From: Enterobacter kobei
Lineage (GTDB): Bacteria > Pseudomonadota > Gammaproteobacteria > Enterobacterales > Enterobacteriaceae
Length of the DNA stretch: 64,000 nucleotides
Direction: 5' to 3'
Assembly: GCF_018323985.1 (NCBI RefSeq)
Contig: NZ_AP024590.1
Coordinates: 4,402,001 to 4,466,000 of the forward strand
The translations under genes were made by a program, and so were the position numbers. The notes under the pieces were generated by a model. That model was not told the origin of the DNA. It did not search any database and saw only the letters and a program-made list of their open reading frames with translations. Shown one piece after another: positions 56,661-64,000 of this stretch; positions within the stretch are counted from its first letter, which is position 1, and each line of letters begins with the position of its first letter.

Positions 56661-57764
56661 ATGGACCACATTATTCAATCGCCGGGTAAATACATTCAGG
56701 GTGCTGATGTACTCACCCGGCTGGGAGACTATCTGAAACCGCTGGCGGAGAGCTGGCTGGTGGTCGGTGACAAATTCGTTTTAGGTTTTGCGCAGGAGAC
56801 GCTGCAAAAAAGTTTTGATGATGCCGATCTGAGCGCCGATATCGTGCCCTTTGGCGGCGAATGTTCGCAAACGGAGATCGATCGTCTGCGCGCGCTGGCT
56901 GAAGAGGCAGACTGTACGGCGGTGCTGGGCATTGGCGGCGGTAAAACCCTGGATACCGCCAAAGCGCTGGCGCATTACATGCACGTCCCGGTGGCGATTG
57001 CACCGACCATCGCCTCAACCGATGCGCCATGCAGCGCGCTGTCGGTGATCTACACCGAGGCCGGTGAATTCGAACGTTATCTGATGTTGCCGAAAAACCC
57101 GGATCTGGTGATTGTCGATACCAAAGTGGTGGCGGGCGCGCCTGCGCGTCTGCTGGCCGCCGGCATCGGCGATGCGCTGGCGACCTGGTTTGAAGCGCGC
57201 GCCTGCGCCCGCAGCGGGGCGACGACCATGGCGGGTGGACAGTGCACCCAGGCGGCGCTGGCGCTGGCCGAGCTGTGTTACAACACCTTGCTGGAGCAGG
57301 GTGAAAAAGCAATGCTGGCAGCCGAACAGCATGTAGTGACCGCCGCACTGGAGCGCGTAGTGGAAGCCAATACCTATCTCAGCGGCGTCGGCTTTGAAAG
57401 CGGCGGACTGGCGGCAGCTCACGCGGTTCATAATGGTCTGACGGCGATCCCGGACGCGCACCATTTTTACCACGGCGAAAAAGTGGCGTTCGGTACGCTG
57501 ACGCAACTGGTGTTAGAAAACGCATCGGTGGAAGAGATCGAAACCGTGGCGTCGCTGTGTCACAGCGTGGGCCTGCCGATCACCCTCGCCCAGTTAGATA
57601 TTAAAACCGATGTGCCGGCGAAAATGCGGCGGGTGGCGGAAACGGCCTGCGCGGAAGGGGAAACCATTCACAATATGCCGGGCGGTGCCACGCCTGACGA
57701 AGTGTACGCGGCGCTGATTGTCGCCGATCAGTACGGTCAGCGTTTCCTGGAAGAGTGGGAATAA
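56661..57764 (+). CDS. gldA: Glycerol dehydrogenase
   Basis: This 367-aa zinc-dependent NAD+ enzyme interconverts glycerol and dihydroxyacetone (and 1,2-propanediol-type substrates). It has an N-terminal NAD domain (LGIGGGKTLDTAKA). The zinc ligands are Asp171 (GIGDALATWFEA), His254 (AAAHAVHNGL) and His271 (HFYHGEKVAFG). It has a good AGGAG ribosome site and is cotranscribed with fsaB. In E. coli yijF, yijE and katG follow; here metF follows directly. Confidence 0.96.
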   Translation: MDHIIQSPGKYIQGADVLTRLGDYLKPLAESWLVVGDKFVLGFAQETLQKSFDDADLSADIVPFGGECSQTEIDRLRALAEEADCTAVLGIGGGKTLDTAKALAHYMHVPVAIAPTIASTDAPCSALSVIYTEAGEFERYLMLPKNPDLVIVDTKVVAGAPARLLAAGIGDALATWFEARACARSGATTMAGGQCTQAALALAELCYNTLLEQGEKAMLAAEQHVVTAALERVVEANTYLSGVGFESGGLAAAHAVHNGLTAIPDAHHFYHGEKVAFGTLTQLVLENASVEEIETVASLCHSVGLPITLAQLDIKTDVPAKMRRVAETACAEGETIHNMPGGATPDEVYAALIVADQYGQRFLEEWE

Positions 57765-57770
57765 ACCGTT

Positions 57771-57796
57771 GCCGGGCAGCCATGCCCGGCATTTTT
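57771..57796. terminator. Terminator between gldA and metF
   Basis: An 8-bp stem GCCGGGCA/TGCCCGGC (57771-57778 with 57783-57790) is followed by ATTTTT, between convergent gldA and metF. Confidence 0.88.
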
Positions 57797-57798
57797 GG

Positions 57799-58689
57799 TT
57801 ACAGCGCCGGGCGAACACCCAGCGTATGGCAAATGGCGTAGCTCATTTCGGCGCGGTTCAGCGTATAGAAGTGGAAATCCTTCACCCCTTCGCGGCTTAA
57901 AATCTTCACCATGTCCATGGCGATATTCGCGCCCACCAGCTTGCGGGTTTCGGCGTCATCGTCCAGCCCGTTGAACATCTGTGACATCCACGCCGGGATA
58001 CGTACGTTGGTCATGTCAGCGAATTTTTTCGCCTGCTTAAAGTTAGAGACCGGCAAAATACCCGGAATGATTTCCACGTCGATGCCGGTCGACGCGCAGC
58101 GGTCACGGAAACGCAGGTAGCTTTCTACATCGAAGAAAAACTGCGTGATGGCACGGTTAGCCCCGGCATCGATTTTGCGTTTCAGGTTCAGCAGATCCGA
58201 CTGCGCGCTTTTCGCTTCCGGGTGAACTTCCGGATAGGCGGCAACGGAAATATCAAAATCGGCGACCTCTTTTAACAGCGCAACCAGATCGGTGGCGTAC
58301 ATATCCGGCTTACCGCCGCCCGGCGGCAGATCGCCACGCAGCGCCACGATATGACGGATGCCATTGTTCCAGTAATCCTGGGCGATGGTGCGCAGCTCGT
58401 CGCGGCTGGCATCAATACAGGTCAGATGCGGGGCCGCTTCCAGACCGGTTTTATCTTTGATGCCTTTAATAATGCTGTGCGTGCGGTCGCGCTCGCCGGA
58501 ATTGGCGCCATAAGTCACGGAGACAAATTTTGGCTTCAGGCTGCTCAGGCGATCGATGGAATGCCATAAAGTCTGTTCCATTTCACTGGTACGCGGCGGG
58601 AAAAACTCAAAAGATACATTAATCTGCCCCTGCACTTCTGCCAGGCTCTGATTCAGGGCTTCCCGCTGGTTGGCGTGAAAAAAGCTCAT
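57799..58689 (-). CDS. metF: 5,10-methylenetetrahydrofolate reductase
   Basis: This 296-aa FAD-dependent TIM-barrel enzyme reduces methylene-THF to methyl-THF for methionine synthesis. The N-terminal signature is VSFEFFPPRTSEMEQTLW and the FAD-binding core IRHIVALRGDLPPGG. It begins MSFFHANQREALNQ, as in E. coli. It is preceded by Met boxes and so belongs to the MetJ regulon. Confidence 0.96.
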   Translation of the reverse strand: MSFFHANQREALNQSLAEVQGQINVSFEFFPPRTSEMEQTLWHSIDRLSSLKPKFVSVTYGANSGERDRTHSIIKGIKDKTGLEAAPHLTCIDASRDELRTIAQDYWNNGIRHIVALRGDLPPGGGKPDMYATDLVALLKEVADFDISVAAYPEVHPEAKSAQSDLLNLKRKIDAGANRAITQFFFDVESYLRFRDRCASTGIDVEIIPGILPVSNFKQAKKFADMTNVRIPAWMSQMFNGLDDDAETRKLVGANIAMDMVKILSREGVKDFHFYTLNRAEMSYAICHTLGVRPAL

Positions 58690-58731
58690 ACCTTACCTCA
58701 TCAATCGCGTGTCGTTGTTTATTGTAATGTG

Positions 58732-58763
58732 AACTTCTATACGTTTAGACGTCCAGATGTAAA
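58732..58763 (-). promoter_or_regulatory. Met boxes upstream of metF
   Basis: Tandem 8-bp MetJ sites, ACTTCTAT, ACGTTTAG, ACGTCCAG and ATGTAAAA, lie about 43 bases upstream of metF. The central pair is closest to the AGACGTCT consensus. Confidence 0.88.
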
Positions 58764-58854
58764 AATGACGGAAAAGCGATTTGGCGTCAACAGAATTATC
58801 ATTAATCTGTGTGAGGAATGTTCAGGGAAGATGAAAAAGTTTCAGGATGGAAAG

Positions 58855-58879
58855 CCCCCTCACTGTGGCAGTGAGGGGG
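58855..58879 (-). terminator. metL terminator
   Basis: An 11-bp stem CCCCCTCACTG/CAGTGAGGGGG (58855-58865 with 58869-58879) lies directly after the metL stop, followed on the minus strand by CTTTCC; the U tract is weak. Confidence 0.7.
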
Positions 58880-58886
58880 ATAAACA

Positions 58887-61319
58887 CTACAGCAACTGTG
58901 CCAGACGATTAATGTCTGACTGGATGGCCCCGGCGGTGACATCGCGCCCCGCACCAGGCCCGCGGATCACCAGCGGGTTATCACGATACCAGCGGCTTTC
59001 GATGGCAAACACGTTGTCGCACGGCAGCAGGGCCGCCAGCGGATGCTCAGGGCGTACCGCTTCCACACCCACACGCGCTTTACCGTTGGCGTTAAAACGC
59101 GCCACGTAACGCAGCACAAGACCCATTTCCCGCGCCGCTTCCAGCCGCTGTACCATCTGGTCGTTCAGCTCATCGCCGTTCTCAAAGAAGTGATCCACCG
59201 ACCCCTCTTCACAACCCTGTGGCACCAGCGACTCCACGCGCACCTGATCCGGCTCGATGTCATAGCCCGCTTCACGAGCGAGGATCACCAGCTTACGCAT
59301 CACGTCTTTTCCGGAGAGATCGACGCGCGGATCTGGCTCGGTCAGTCCCTGCTGCCAGGCCTGATCCACCAGGTCAGTAAAGGGCACGGTACCGTCAAAC
59401 TGCAGGAACAGCCAGGAGAGCGTACCGGAGAAAATCCCGCTGATGGCGAGAATGGAGTCACCGCTGTCGATCAGATCGCGCACGGTATGGTTTACCGGCA
59501 AGCCCGCGCCCACGGTGGCGTTGTACAGCCAGTGGCGGCCAGTTTTTTCGAAGGCGTCGTGGATCTGACGGTATTTATGGCTGGTGCTTGCCCCGGCCAG
59601 CTTATTGGCGCTGATGACGTGGAAGCCGTGGCTGGCGAAATCCAGATACTGATCGGCCAGTTGCTCGCTGGCAGTCACGTCCAGCACCACTAAATCATCA
59701 TAAGGATGGGCGCGCATCCACAGGAACAGCGACTCCTCATCCTGCTCGACGGCTTCATCATTGAAGAACGCCAGCGCGCGACTGGCATCCAGCCCGTCAT
59801 AGCTCAGCAGGCTGCGGCGGCTGTCCACCACCCCTGCCAGCACAAATTCAAAACCGGTACGCGCCGACAGCGCGCCCTGCTCGCGGGCAAACAGCTCCAG
59901 CCAGCGCGAGCCGATATTGCCTTTGCCGAACAGCACGAGGCCGATGCGTTTTTCCGCGCGGAACAGCGACTGGTGCAGGCCCTGGATCAGGCTTTCCGTC
60001 GGCCCGGCACGCAGCACGGCCACCAGGCTGATGCTGTCGTCGGACTGCCAGATAAACTCCACCGGCTGCCCCTTTAACTGCTGCCAGAAGCGGTGGCTGT
60101 GCAGCGGATTACGGCATACGCCCGCCCCCACCAGCGCCACCAGCGCCAGCCCCTGACGCAGGCGCAGTTCGCCCGTCAGCCCGGCGTCCTGTAGCAGCTT
60201 CAGCGCGCTGTCGACCACTTCTGAGGTGTAGCAAAGTTGCAGCAGGTTGCGATCGTTATGAATGCCCACTGCCAGCGGACGCAGCTGCGCACGCTTGAGG
60301 ATCAGATCCACCTCTTTATGGGCCAGCGCAAAATCCTGGCTGGCCGGAACCTGAAACTCGATCAGGCAGACGTCATCATGGCTGGTGACAATGCGCGCCC
60401 CGGTGCCGGACGCCAGTACGCGCTCAATGCGCGTGGAGCCCTGCTCCGGGTTATAGCTGCAACGCAGTTGCAGATCGATATCGCTGGCAGAAACCGGCTG
60501 TAACGTTCGGGCGTGGAGTACCGGTGCGGCCAGACGGGCCAGTTCGCTCGCTTCATCAAGGCGCAGCAGCGGCAGCAGGCAGGCATCTTTCACTTTACGC
60601 GGGTCGGCGCTGTACACCCCGGCCACGTCGCTCCAGATGGTCACGCGGGACACGCCGCCCAGCGCGCCGATTTGCGTCGCCGAATAGTCAGAGCCATTAC
60701 GGCCCAGCAGCACGGTTTCACCGGCGTCGTTGCGGCAGATAAAGCCCGTCACCACGGTACGTTTATTCGGATGCTGTACCAGCAGTTGCTGCAACAGCGG
60801 ATAGGATAAGCCTTCATTCACCTGCGGCTGCGGGCCGCGCTCAGCGCGCAGGAAATCGCGCGCATCCAGCCACGCGGATTCCATACCCTGTAAATTGAGC
60901 ACGGCAGACATCAGGCGCGCAGACCAGATTTCACCGTGCCCCACCACTTCCGCATATACCGCGTCGGTGATGCCGCGATCGAGCAGCGCCGCCAGGCGCT
61001 CCAGATCGTGAATAAAGGCCTGGGTGAGCGTGTCGGCCATATCCGCAGGCAGCAGGCCGCTGATCAAATCGCTTTGGTAGCGACGCAGCGCCTGTTGAAC
61101 CTGATGCGCAGAGAGTCTGTCGGTCTGGCTTAACTTCAGCCAGTTGATCAGTTGGTTGGTGGTGCTGCCCGCCGCCGAGACGACCATCATGTCGCCAGGC
61201 TGCGAATATTCCGCCATGATACCCGCCACGCGCAGGTAACATTTCACGTCAGCCAGACTACTCCCACCAAACTTATGCAGTTGACGACCCTTCGTCCCTG
61301 CCTGCGCAATCACACTCAT
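58887..61319 (-). CDS. metL: Bifunctional aspartokinase II / homoserine dehydrogenase II
   Basis: This 810-aa fusion carries out two steps on the way to homoserine. The N-terminal aspartokinase domain spans 1 to about 450 (LHKFGGSSLADVKCYL, LGRNGSDYSATQIGAL). The C-terminal NAD(P)-dependent homoserine dehydrogenase spans about 460-810 (LVLFGKGNIGSRWLEL, NATVGAGLPVNHTVRDL). The MetL isozyme is controlled at the transcription level by MetJ rather than by feedback. It starts 2 bases after the metB stop, giving a tight metBL operon. Confidence 0.96.
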   Translation of the reverse strand: MSVIAQAGTKGRQLHKFGGSSLADVKCYLRVAGIMAEYSQPGDMMVVSAAGSTTNQLINWLKLSQTDRLSAHQVQQALRRYQSDLISGLLPADMADTLTQAFIHDLERLAALLDRGITDAVYAEVVGHGEIWSARLMSAVLNLQGMESAWLDARDFLRAERGPQPQVNEGLSYPLLQQLLVQHPNKRTVVTGFICRNDAGETVLLGRNGSDYSATQIGALGGVSRVTIWSDVAGVYSADPRKVKDACLLPLLRLDEASELARLAAPVLHARTLQPVSASDIDLQLRCSYNPEQGSTRIERVLASGTGARIVTSHDDVCLIEFQVPASQDFALAHKEVDLILKRAQLRPLAVGIHNDRNLLQLCYTSEVVDSALKLLQDAGLTGELRLRQGLALVALVGAGVCRNPLHSHRFWQQLKGQPVEFIWQSDDSISLVAVLRAGPTESLIQGLHQSLFRAEKRIGLVLFGKGNIGSRWLELFAREQGALSARTGFEFVLAGVVDSRRSLLSYDGLDASRALAFFNDEAVEQDEESLFLWMRAHPYDDLVVLDVTASEQLADQYLDFASHGFHVISANKLAGASTSHKYRQIHDAFEKTGRHWLYNATVGAGLPVNHTVRDLIDSGDSILAISGIFSGTLSWLFLQFDGTVPFTDLVDQAWQQGLTEPDPRVDLSGKDVMRKLVILAREAGYDIEPDQVRVESLVPQGCEEGSVDHFFENGDELNDQMVQRLEAAREMGLVLRYVARFNANGKARVGVEAVRPEHPLAALLPCDNVFAIESRWYRDNPLVIRGPGAGRDVTAGAIQSDINRLAQLL

Positions 61320-61321
61320 GT

Positions 61322-62482
61322 TTACCCCTTGTTTGCTGCCCGGAAGCCATTTTCCAGGTCGGCAATTAAATCTTCGCCATCTTCGATGCCGGTGGAAATA
61401 CGCAGCAGCGTTTCGGAAATCCCCGCCGCTGCCCGCGCTTCTGGCGCCATGCCTGCGTGTGTCATGGTGGCGGCGTGGGAGATCAAACTTTCAACTCCCC
61501 CTAACGACTCCGCCAGCGTAAACAGTGACAGCCCGCTTAAGAAACGACGTAATGTTTGTTCATCGCCATCCAGTTCAAAACTGAGCATGGCGCCAAATCC
61601 TTTTTGCTGACGAGCAGCAATCTCGTGGCCCTGGTTATCCGGCAACGACGGGTGATACAGTTTTTTCACCAGCGGCTGTGTTTTAAGGAAATCCACAATC
61701 CCCTGGGCATTACGTTGCGCCACTTCCATACGCGGCGACAAGGTACGCAGTCCGCGCAGCAGCAGATAGCTGTCAAAGGCGCTGCCGGTGACGCCGATAT
61801 TATTCGCCCACCATGCCAGTTCGGTGACAGTCGCCTCGTCTTTGGCAATCACCACGCCCGCGACTACGTCGGAATGGCCGTTCAGATATTTAGTGCATGA
61901 ATGTAAAACCAGATCGGCACCCAGCGCCAGCGGGTTCTGCAACGCCGGACTTAAGAAGGTGTTATCCACCACGCTCACGGCACCTGCTTCACGCGCCAGC
62001 TGACAGATTTTCGCAATATCCACGACGCGCAACAATGGGTTGCTTGGACTTTCCACCAGTACCAGTTTCGGTTTTTCGGCCAGCGCCGATTTTAATGCCT
62101 GCTCGTCACCCTGATCGACAAATAAAACGCGATAACAGCCGCGTTTTGCCAGGCTATCGAACAAGCGGTAGCTGCCGCCGTAGCAATCGTGCGGTGCCAC
62201 CAGCAGATCGCCGGGCTTCAGGAAGACGGTGGTCACCAGGTGGATCGCTGACATGCCGGTATTGGTCATCACCGCGCCTGCACCACCTTCCAGCTCGGCC
62301 AACGCGCGCTGCACGACATCACGCGTCGGGTTACCGCGACGGGAGTAGTCATGGGCACGTGGTTCGTTGAATCCGGTGAAGTTATAGGTACTGGAGAGAT
62401 GAATCGGCGGGACGACGCAACCGTACTGCTCGTCATCATTCAATCCGCTACGCACTGCGATGGTGGCCTGTTTACGCGTCAT
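61322..62482 (-). CDS. metB: Cystathionine gamma-synthase
   Basis: This 386-aa PLP enzyme joins O-succinylhomoserine and cysteine into cystathionine. The Schiff-base lysine lies in LHSCTKYLNGHSDVVAG; other family motifs are YSRRGNPTRDVVQ and GGVESLISHAATMTHA. The start MTRKQATIAVRSGL matches E. coli; 27 in-frame codons upstream cover the Met boxes and are not coding. It is first in metBL and divergent from metJ. Confidence 0.96.
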   Translation of the reverse strand: MTRKQATIAVRSGLNDDEQYGCVVPPIHLSSTYNFTGFNEPRAHDYSRRGNPTRDVVQRALAELEGGAGAVMTNTGMSAIHLVTTVFLKPGDLLVAPHDCYGGSYRLFDSLAKRGCYRVLFVDQGDEQALKSALAEKPKLVLVESPSNPLLRVVDIAKICQLAREAGAVSVVDNTFLSPALQNPLALGADLVLHSCTKYLNGHSDVVAGVVIAKDEATVTELAWWANNIGVTGSAFDSYLLLRGLRTLSPRMEVAQRNAQGIVDFLKTQPLVKKLYHPSLPDNQGHEIAARQQKGFGAMLSFELDGDEQTLRRFLSGLSLFTLAESLGGVESLISHAATMTHAGMAPEARAAAGISETLLRISTGIEDGEDLIADLENGFRAANKG

Positions 62483-62538
62483 GGGAAGGCTTCCTGGCTT
62501 AAGGGATGAAAAGTCAGCCACCAGAATAGCACCGTGAA

Positions 62539-62573
62539 TATGGACGTCAATACATCTGGACATCTAAACTTCT
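62539..62573. promoter_or_regulatory. Met boxes in the metB-metJ divergent region
   Basis: Tandem 8-bp units TGGACGTC, AATACATC, TGGACATC and TAAACTTC (62541-62572) resemble AGACGTCT MetJ operators. They lie over the metB promoter and within reach of metJ, giving repression with S-adenosylmethionine and autoregulation. Confidence 0.9.
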
Positions 62574-62758
62574 TTGCGTATAGATTGAGCAAATGCATAA
62601 TAGCCGTTAAAATTATATGCGTTAGCGCATGGCCGCCGATTCGATACTCCGTGTCACGGTGTCGTCTCTACGGTAAACTACGCGAGATTACGGTGCGGTA
62701 CCTGCGTTTGATCAGGTTTCGACCTTTTATTAATGACTGAGAGGATTAAAGGTATCTC

Positions 62759-63076
62759 ATGGCTGAATGGAGCGGCGAATATATCAGCCCATACGCTGAG
62801 CACGGTAAGAAGAGTGAACAAGTAAAAAAAATTACGGTTTCCATTCCTCTGAAGGTGTTAAAAATCCTCACCGATGAACGTACTCGTCGTCAGGTGAACA
62901 ACCTGCGTCACGCCACTAACAGTGAACTGCTGTGTGAAGCGTTCCTGCATGCCTTTACCGGTCAGCCTTTGCCGAACGATGAAGACCTGCGTAAAGAGCG
63001 CAGCGATGAGATCCCGGAAGCGGCGAAGATCATCATGCGTGAACTGGGTATCGACCCGGATACGTGGGAATACTAA
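62759..63076 (+). CDS. metJ: Methionine regulon repressor MetJ
   Basis: This 105-aa ribbon-helix-helix dimer uses S-adenosylmethionine as corepressor. The DNA-contacting strand is KKITVSIPLKVLKIL. The sequence MAEWSGEYISPYAEHGKKSE to the end is nearly identical to E. coli. It regulates the metF and metBL operators found in this window. Confidence 0.98.
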   Translation: MAEWSGEYISPYAEHGKKSEQVKKITVSIPLKVLKILTDERTRRQVNNLRHATNSELLCEAFLHAFTGQPLPNDEDLRKERSDEIPEAAKIIMRELGIDPDTWEY

Positions 63077-63083
63077 GTAATAA

Positions 63084-63116
63084 AAAAGGGCAGAAGAGAT
63101 CTTCTGCCCTTTTGCT
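63084..63116 (+). terminator. metJ terminator
   Basis: A stem GGGCAGAAGA/TCTTCTGCCC (63089-63098 with 63102-63111, approximately) has A residues upstream and TTTTGC downstream. Confidence 0.88.
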
Positions 63117-63146
63117 TTCTGGCGTCGTTGTCCGTATCGCGGACAT

Positions 63147-63172
63147 AAAAAAACCGCCCACAGGCGGTTTTT
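63147..63172 (-). terminator. rpmE terminator
   Basis: A stem ACCGCC/GGCGGT extended by A/T pairs (63147-63172) lies 16 bases beyond the rpmE stop on the minus strand, followed on that strand by TTTTTT. Confidence 0.88.
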
Positions 63173-63187
63173 TCTGGCAGCCAATAC

Positions 63188-63403
63188 TTATTTGCTGCTG
63201 CCTGGCAGGCTGAAGCGCTTGTTGAAGCGGTCAACACGGCCACCGGTAGCAACATCACGCTGCTTGCCAGTATAGAACGGGTGGCACTGGCCACACACGT
63301 CCAGGTTCAGATCGTGACCCACGGTAGAGCGGATTTTGATCACATTACCGCAAGAACAGTTTGCAGTAATTTCAGTATAATTCGGGTGAATACCTTTTTT
63401 CAT
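63188..63403 (-). CDS. rpmE: Ribosomal protein L31, zinc-binding form
   Basis: This 71-aa large-subunit protein bridges to the 30S head. It is the zinc (C+) form: Cys16, Cys18, Cys37 and Cys40 are present in ANCSCGN and DVCGQCH. It is one residue longer than E. coli L31 near the C-terminus (SLPGSSK). It is divergent from priA. Confidence 0.97.
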   Translation of the reverse strand: MKKGIHPNYTEITANCSCGNVIKIRSTVGHDLNLDVCGQCHPFYTGKQRDVATGGRVDRFNKRFSLPGSSK

Positions 63404-63615
63404 GGGAGAAACCTCAGTTTAAGGCCGCGTCGCTCTTCCAGCCCTAACGCCAGACACCACGCGATGTTTAAAGTAGTTACGTTCTCTTTGACGTGATCAA
63501 AACACATCAAAGGCGGCGAATCATACAGAAAATAACCAGCACATGCAAACTGATCCGCGTCTTGCTCTTCTAATGTGTATACTAACCCGCCAGTTTTCAA
63601 GTCAGGATGCATTCA

Positions 63616-64000
63616 ATGCCCGTCGCTCACGTCGCCCTGCCCGTACCGCTACCCCGTACGTTTGACTACCGCCTGCCGGAAGGCGCTGCGGTCAACGCGG
63701 GTTGTCGCGTGCGCGTGCCCTTTGGTAAACAGGAGCGGGTCGGCATTGTGGTTTCCGTGAGCGAGAAAAGCGAACTGCCGCTGGACGAATTAAAAAGCGT
63801 CGTCGAGGTGCTGGACGCCGATCCTGTCTTTTCGCCCTCCGTCTGGCGATTGTTGCTGTGGGCTGCCGATTATTACCATCACCCCCTGGGCGATGTGCTG
63901 TTTCACGCGCTGCCGATCCTGCTGCGTCAGGGCAAGCCCGCCAGCGTCGCCCCGCTGTGGTTCTGGTTCGCCACCGAGCAGGGCCAGGCGGTGGACATCA
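63616..64000 (+). CDS. priA: Primosomal helicase PriA, partial
   Basis: These are the first 128 codons of PriA, which restarts collapsed replication forks; the helicase motifs lie beyond the right edge. The N-terminal 3' DNA-binding domain begins MPVAHVALPVPLPRTFDYRL and continues with GCRVRVPFGKQERVGIVV, as in E. coli. The ATG at 63616 was chosen on homology. It is divergent from rpmE, as in E. coli. Confidence 0.96.
   Translation, partial: MPVAHVALPVPLPRTFDYRLPEGAAVNAGCRVRVPFGKQERVGIVVSVSEKSELPLDELKSVVEVLDADPVFSPSVWRLLLWAADYYHHPLGDVLFHALPILLRQGKPASVAPLWFWFATEQGQAVDI

Overview
The window is a 64 kb stretch of an Enterobacteriaceae chromosome. Nearly every protein aligns by eye, residue for residue, with a known Escherichia coli protein. 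The ilvL leader peptide appears identical to the E. coli one as I remember it. Some of the gene order is not that of E. coli. A member of the Enterobacter/Lelliottia/Leclercia/Citrobacter side of the family is most likely, but the genus cannot be fixed from the sequence alone. No prophage, insertion sequence, CRISPR array or plasmid gene is visible.

Layout. (1) 1-16312 is the E. coli 80-minute block: glyS (partial), glyQ, ysaB, wecH, then a two-gene DJ-1/AraC regulator plus isochorismatase cassette where E. coli has yiaA-yiaB, then xylBA, xylFGH, a frameshifted xylR, bax and malS. (2) 16347-31232 is the E. coli 85-minute rep-ppiC-ilvC-ilvY-ilvADEMG-ilvL-yifB-maoP-hdfR block, in inverted orientation relative to the first block. 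(3) 31341-36735 is a complete rRNA operon on the minus strand: 16S, tRNA-Ile, tRNA-Ala, 23S, 5S, tRNA-Asp, tRNA-Trp. (4) 37088-44752 holds murI, btuB with its cobalamin riboswitch, trmA, yijD, fabR, sthA and oxyR, followed by the OxyS small RNA. (5) 45149-47326 is a secreted multidomain chitinase. (6) 47374-54956 is argHBC, argE and ppc, with a multi-hairpin repeat between argE and ppc. (7) 55015-64000 is yijO, fsaB, gldA, metF, metL-metB, metJ, rpmE and the start of priA.

How the genes work together. The xyl cluster imports and isomerises D-xylose and phosphorylates it to xylulose 5-phosphate. The ilv cluster is a complete branched-chain amino acid pathway with an intact ilvG and a leader-peptide attenuator. 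The arg and met clusters carry visible ARG boxes and Met boxes. sthA, oxyR and oxyS belong to redox homeostasis and peroxide defence, and yijD-fabR to fatty acid control.

The most notable points are these. Two non-E. coli junctions, malS|rep and a hybrid rrnB/rrnC operon (murI on one side, hdfR on the other), together fit one rrn-mediated excision and inverted reinsertion, or equivalent inversions. The xylR gene has a one-base insertion in a run of T. A tandem array of eight 8-bp units sits inside a REP pair. A composite hairpin repeat lies upstream of ppc. An accessory chitinase sits next to a diverged OxyS. I did not find a convincing wholly new system. All family assignments rest on recalled sequence similarity and motifs, not on database searches.
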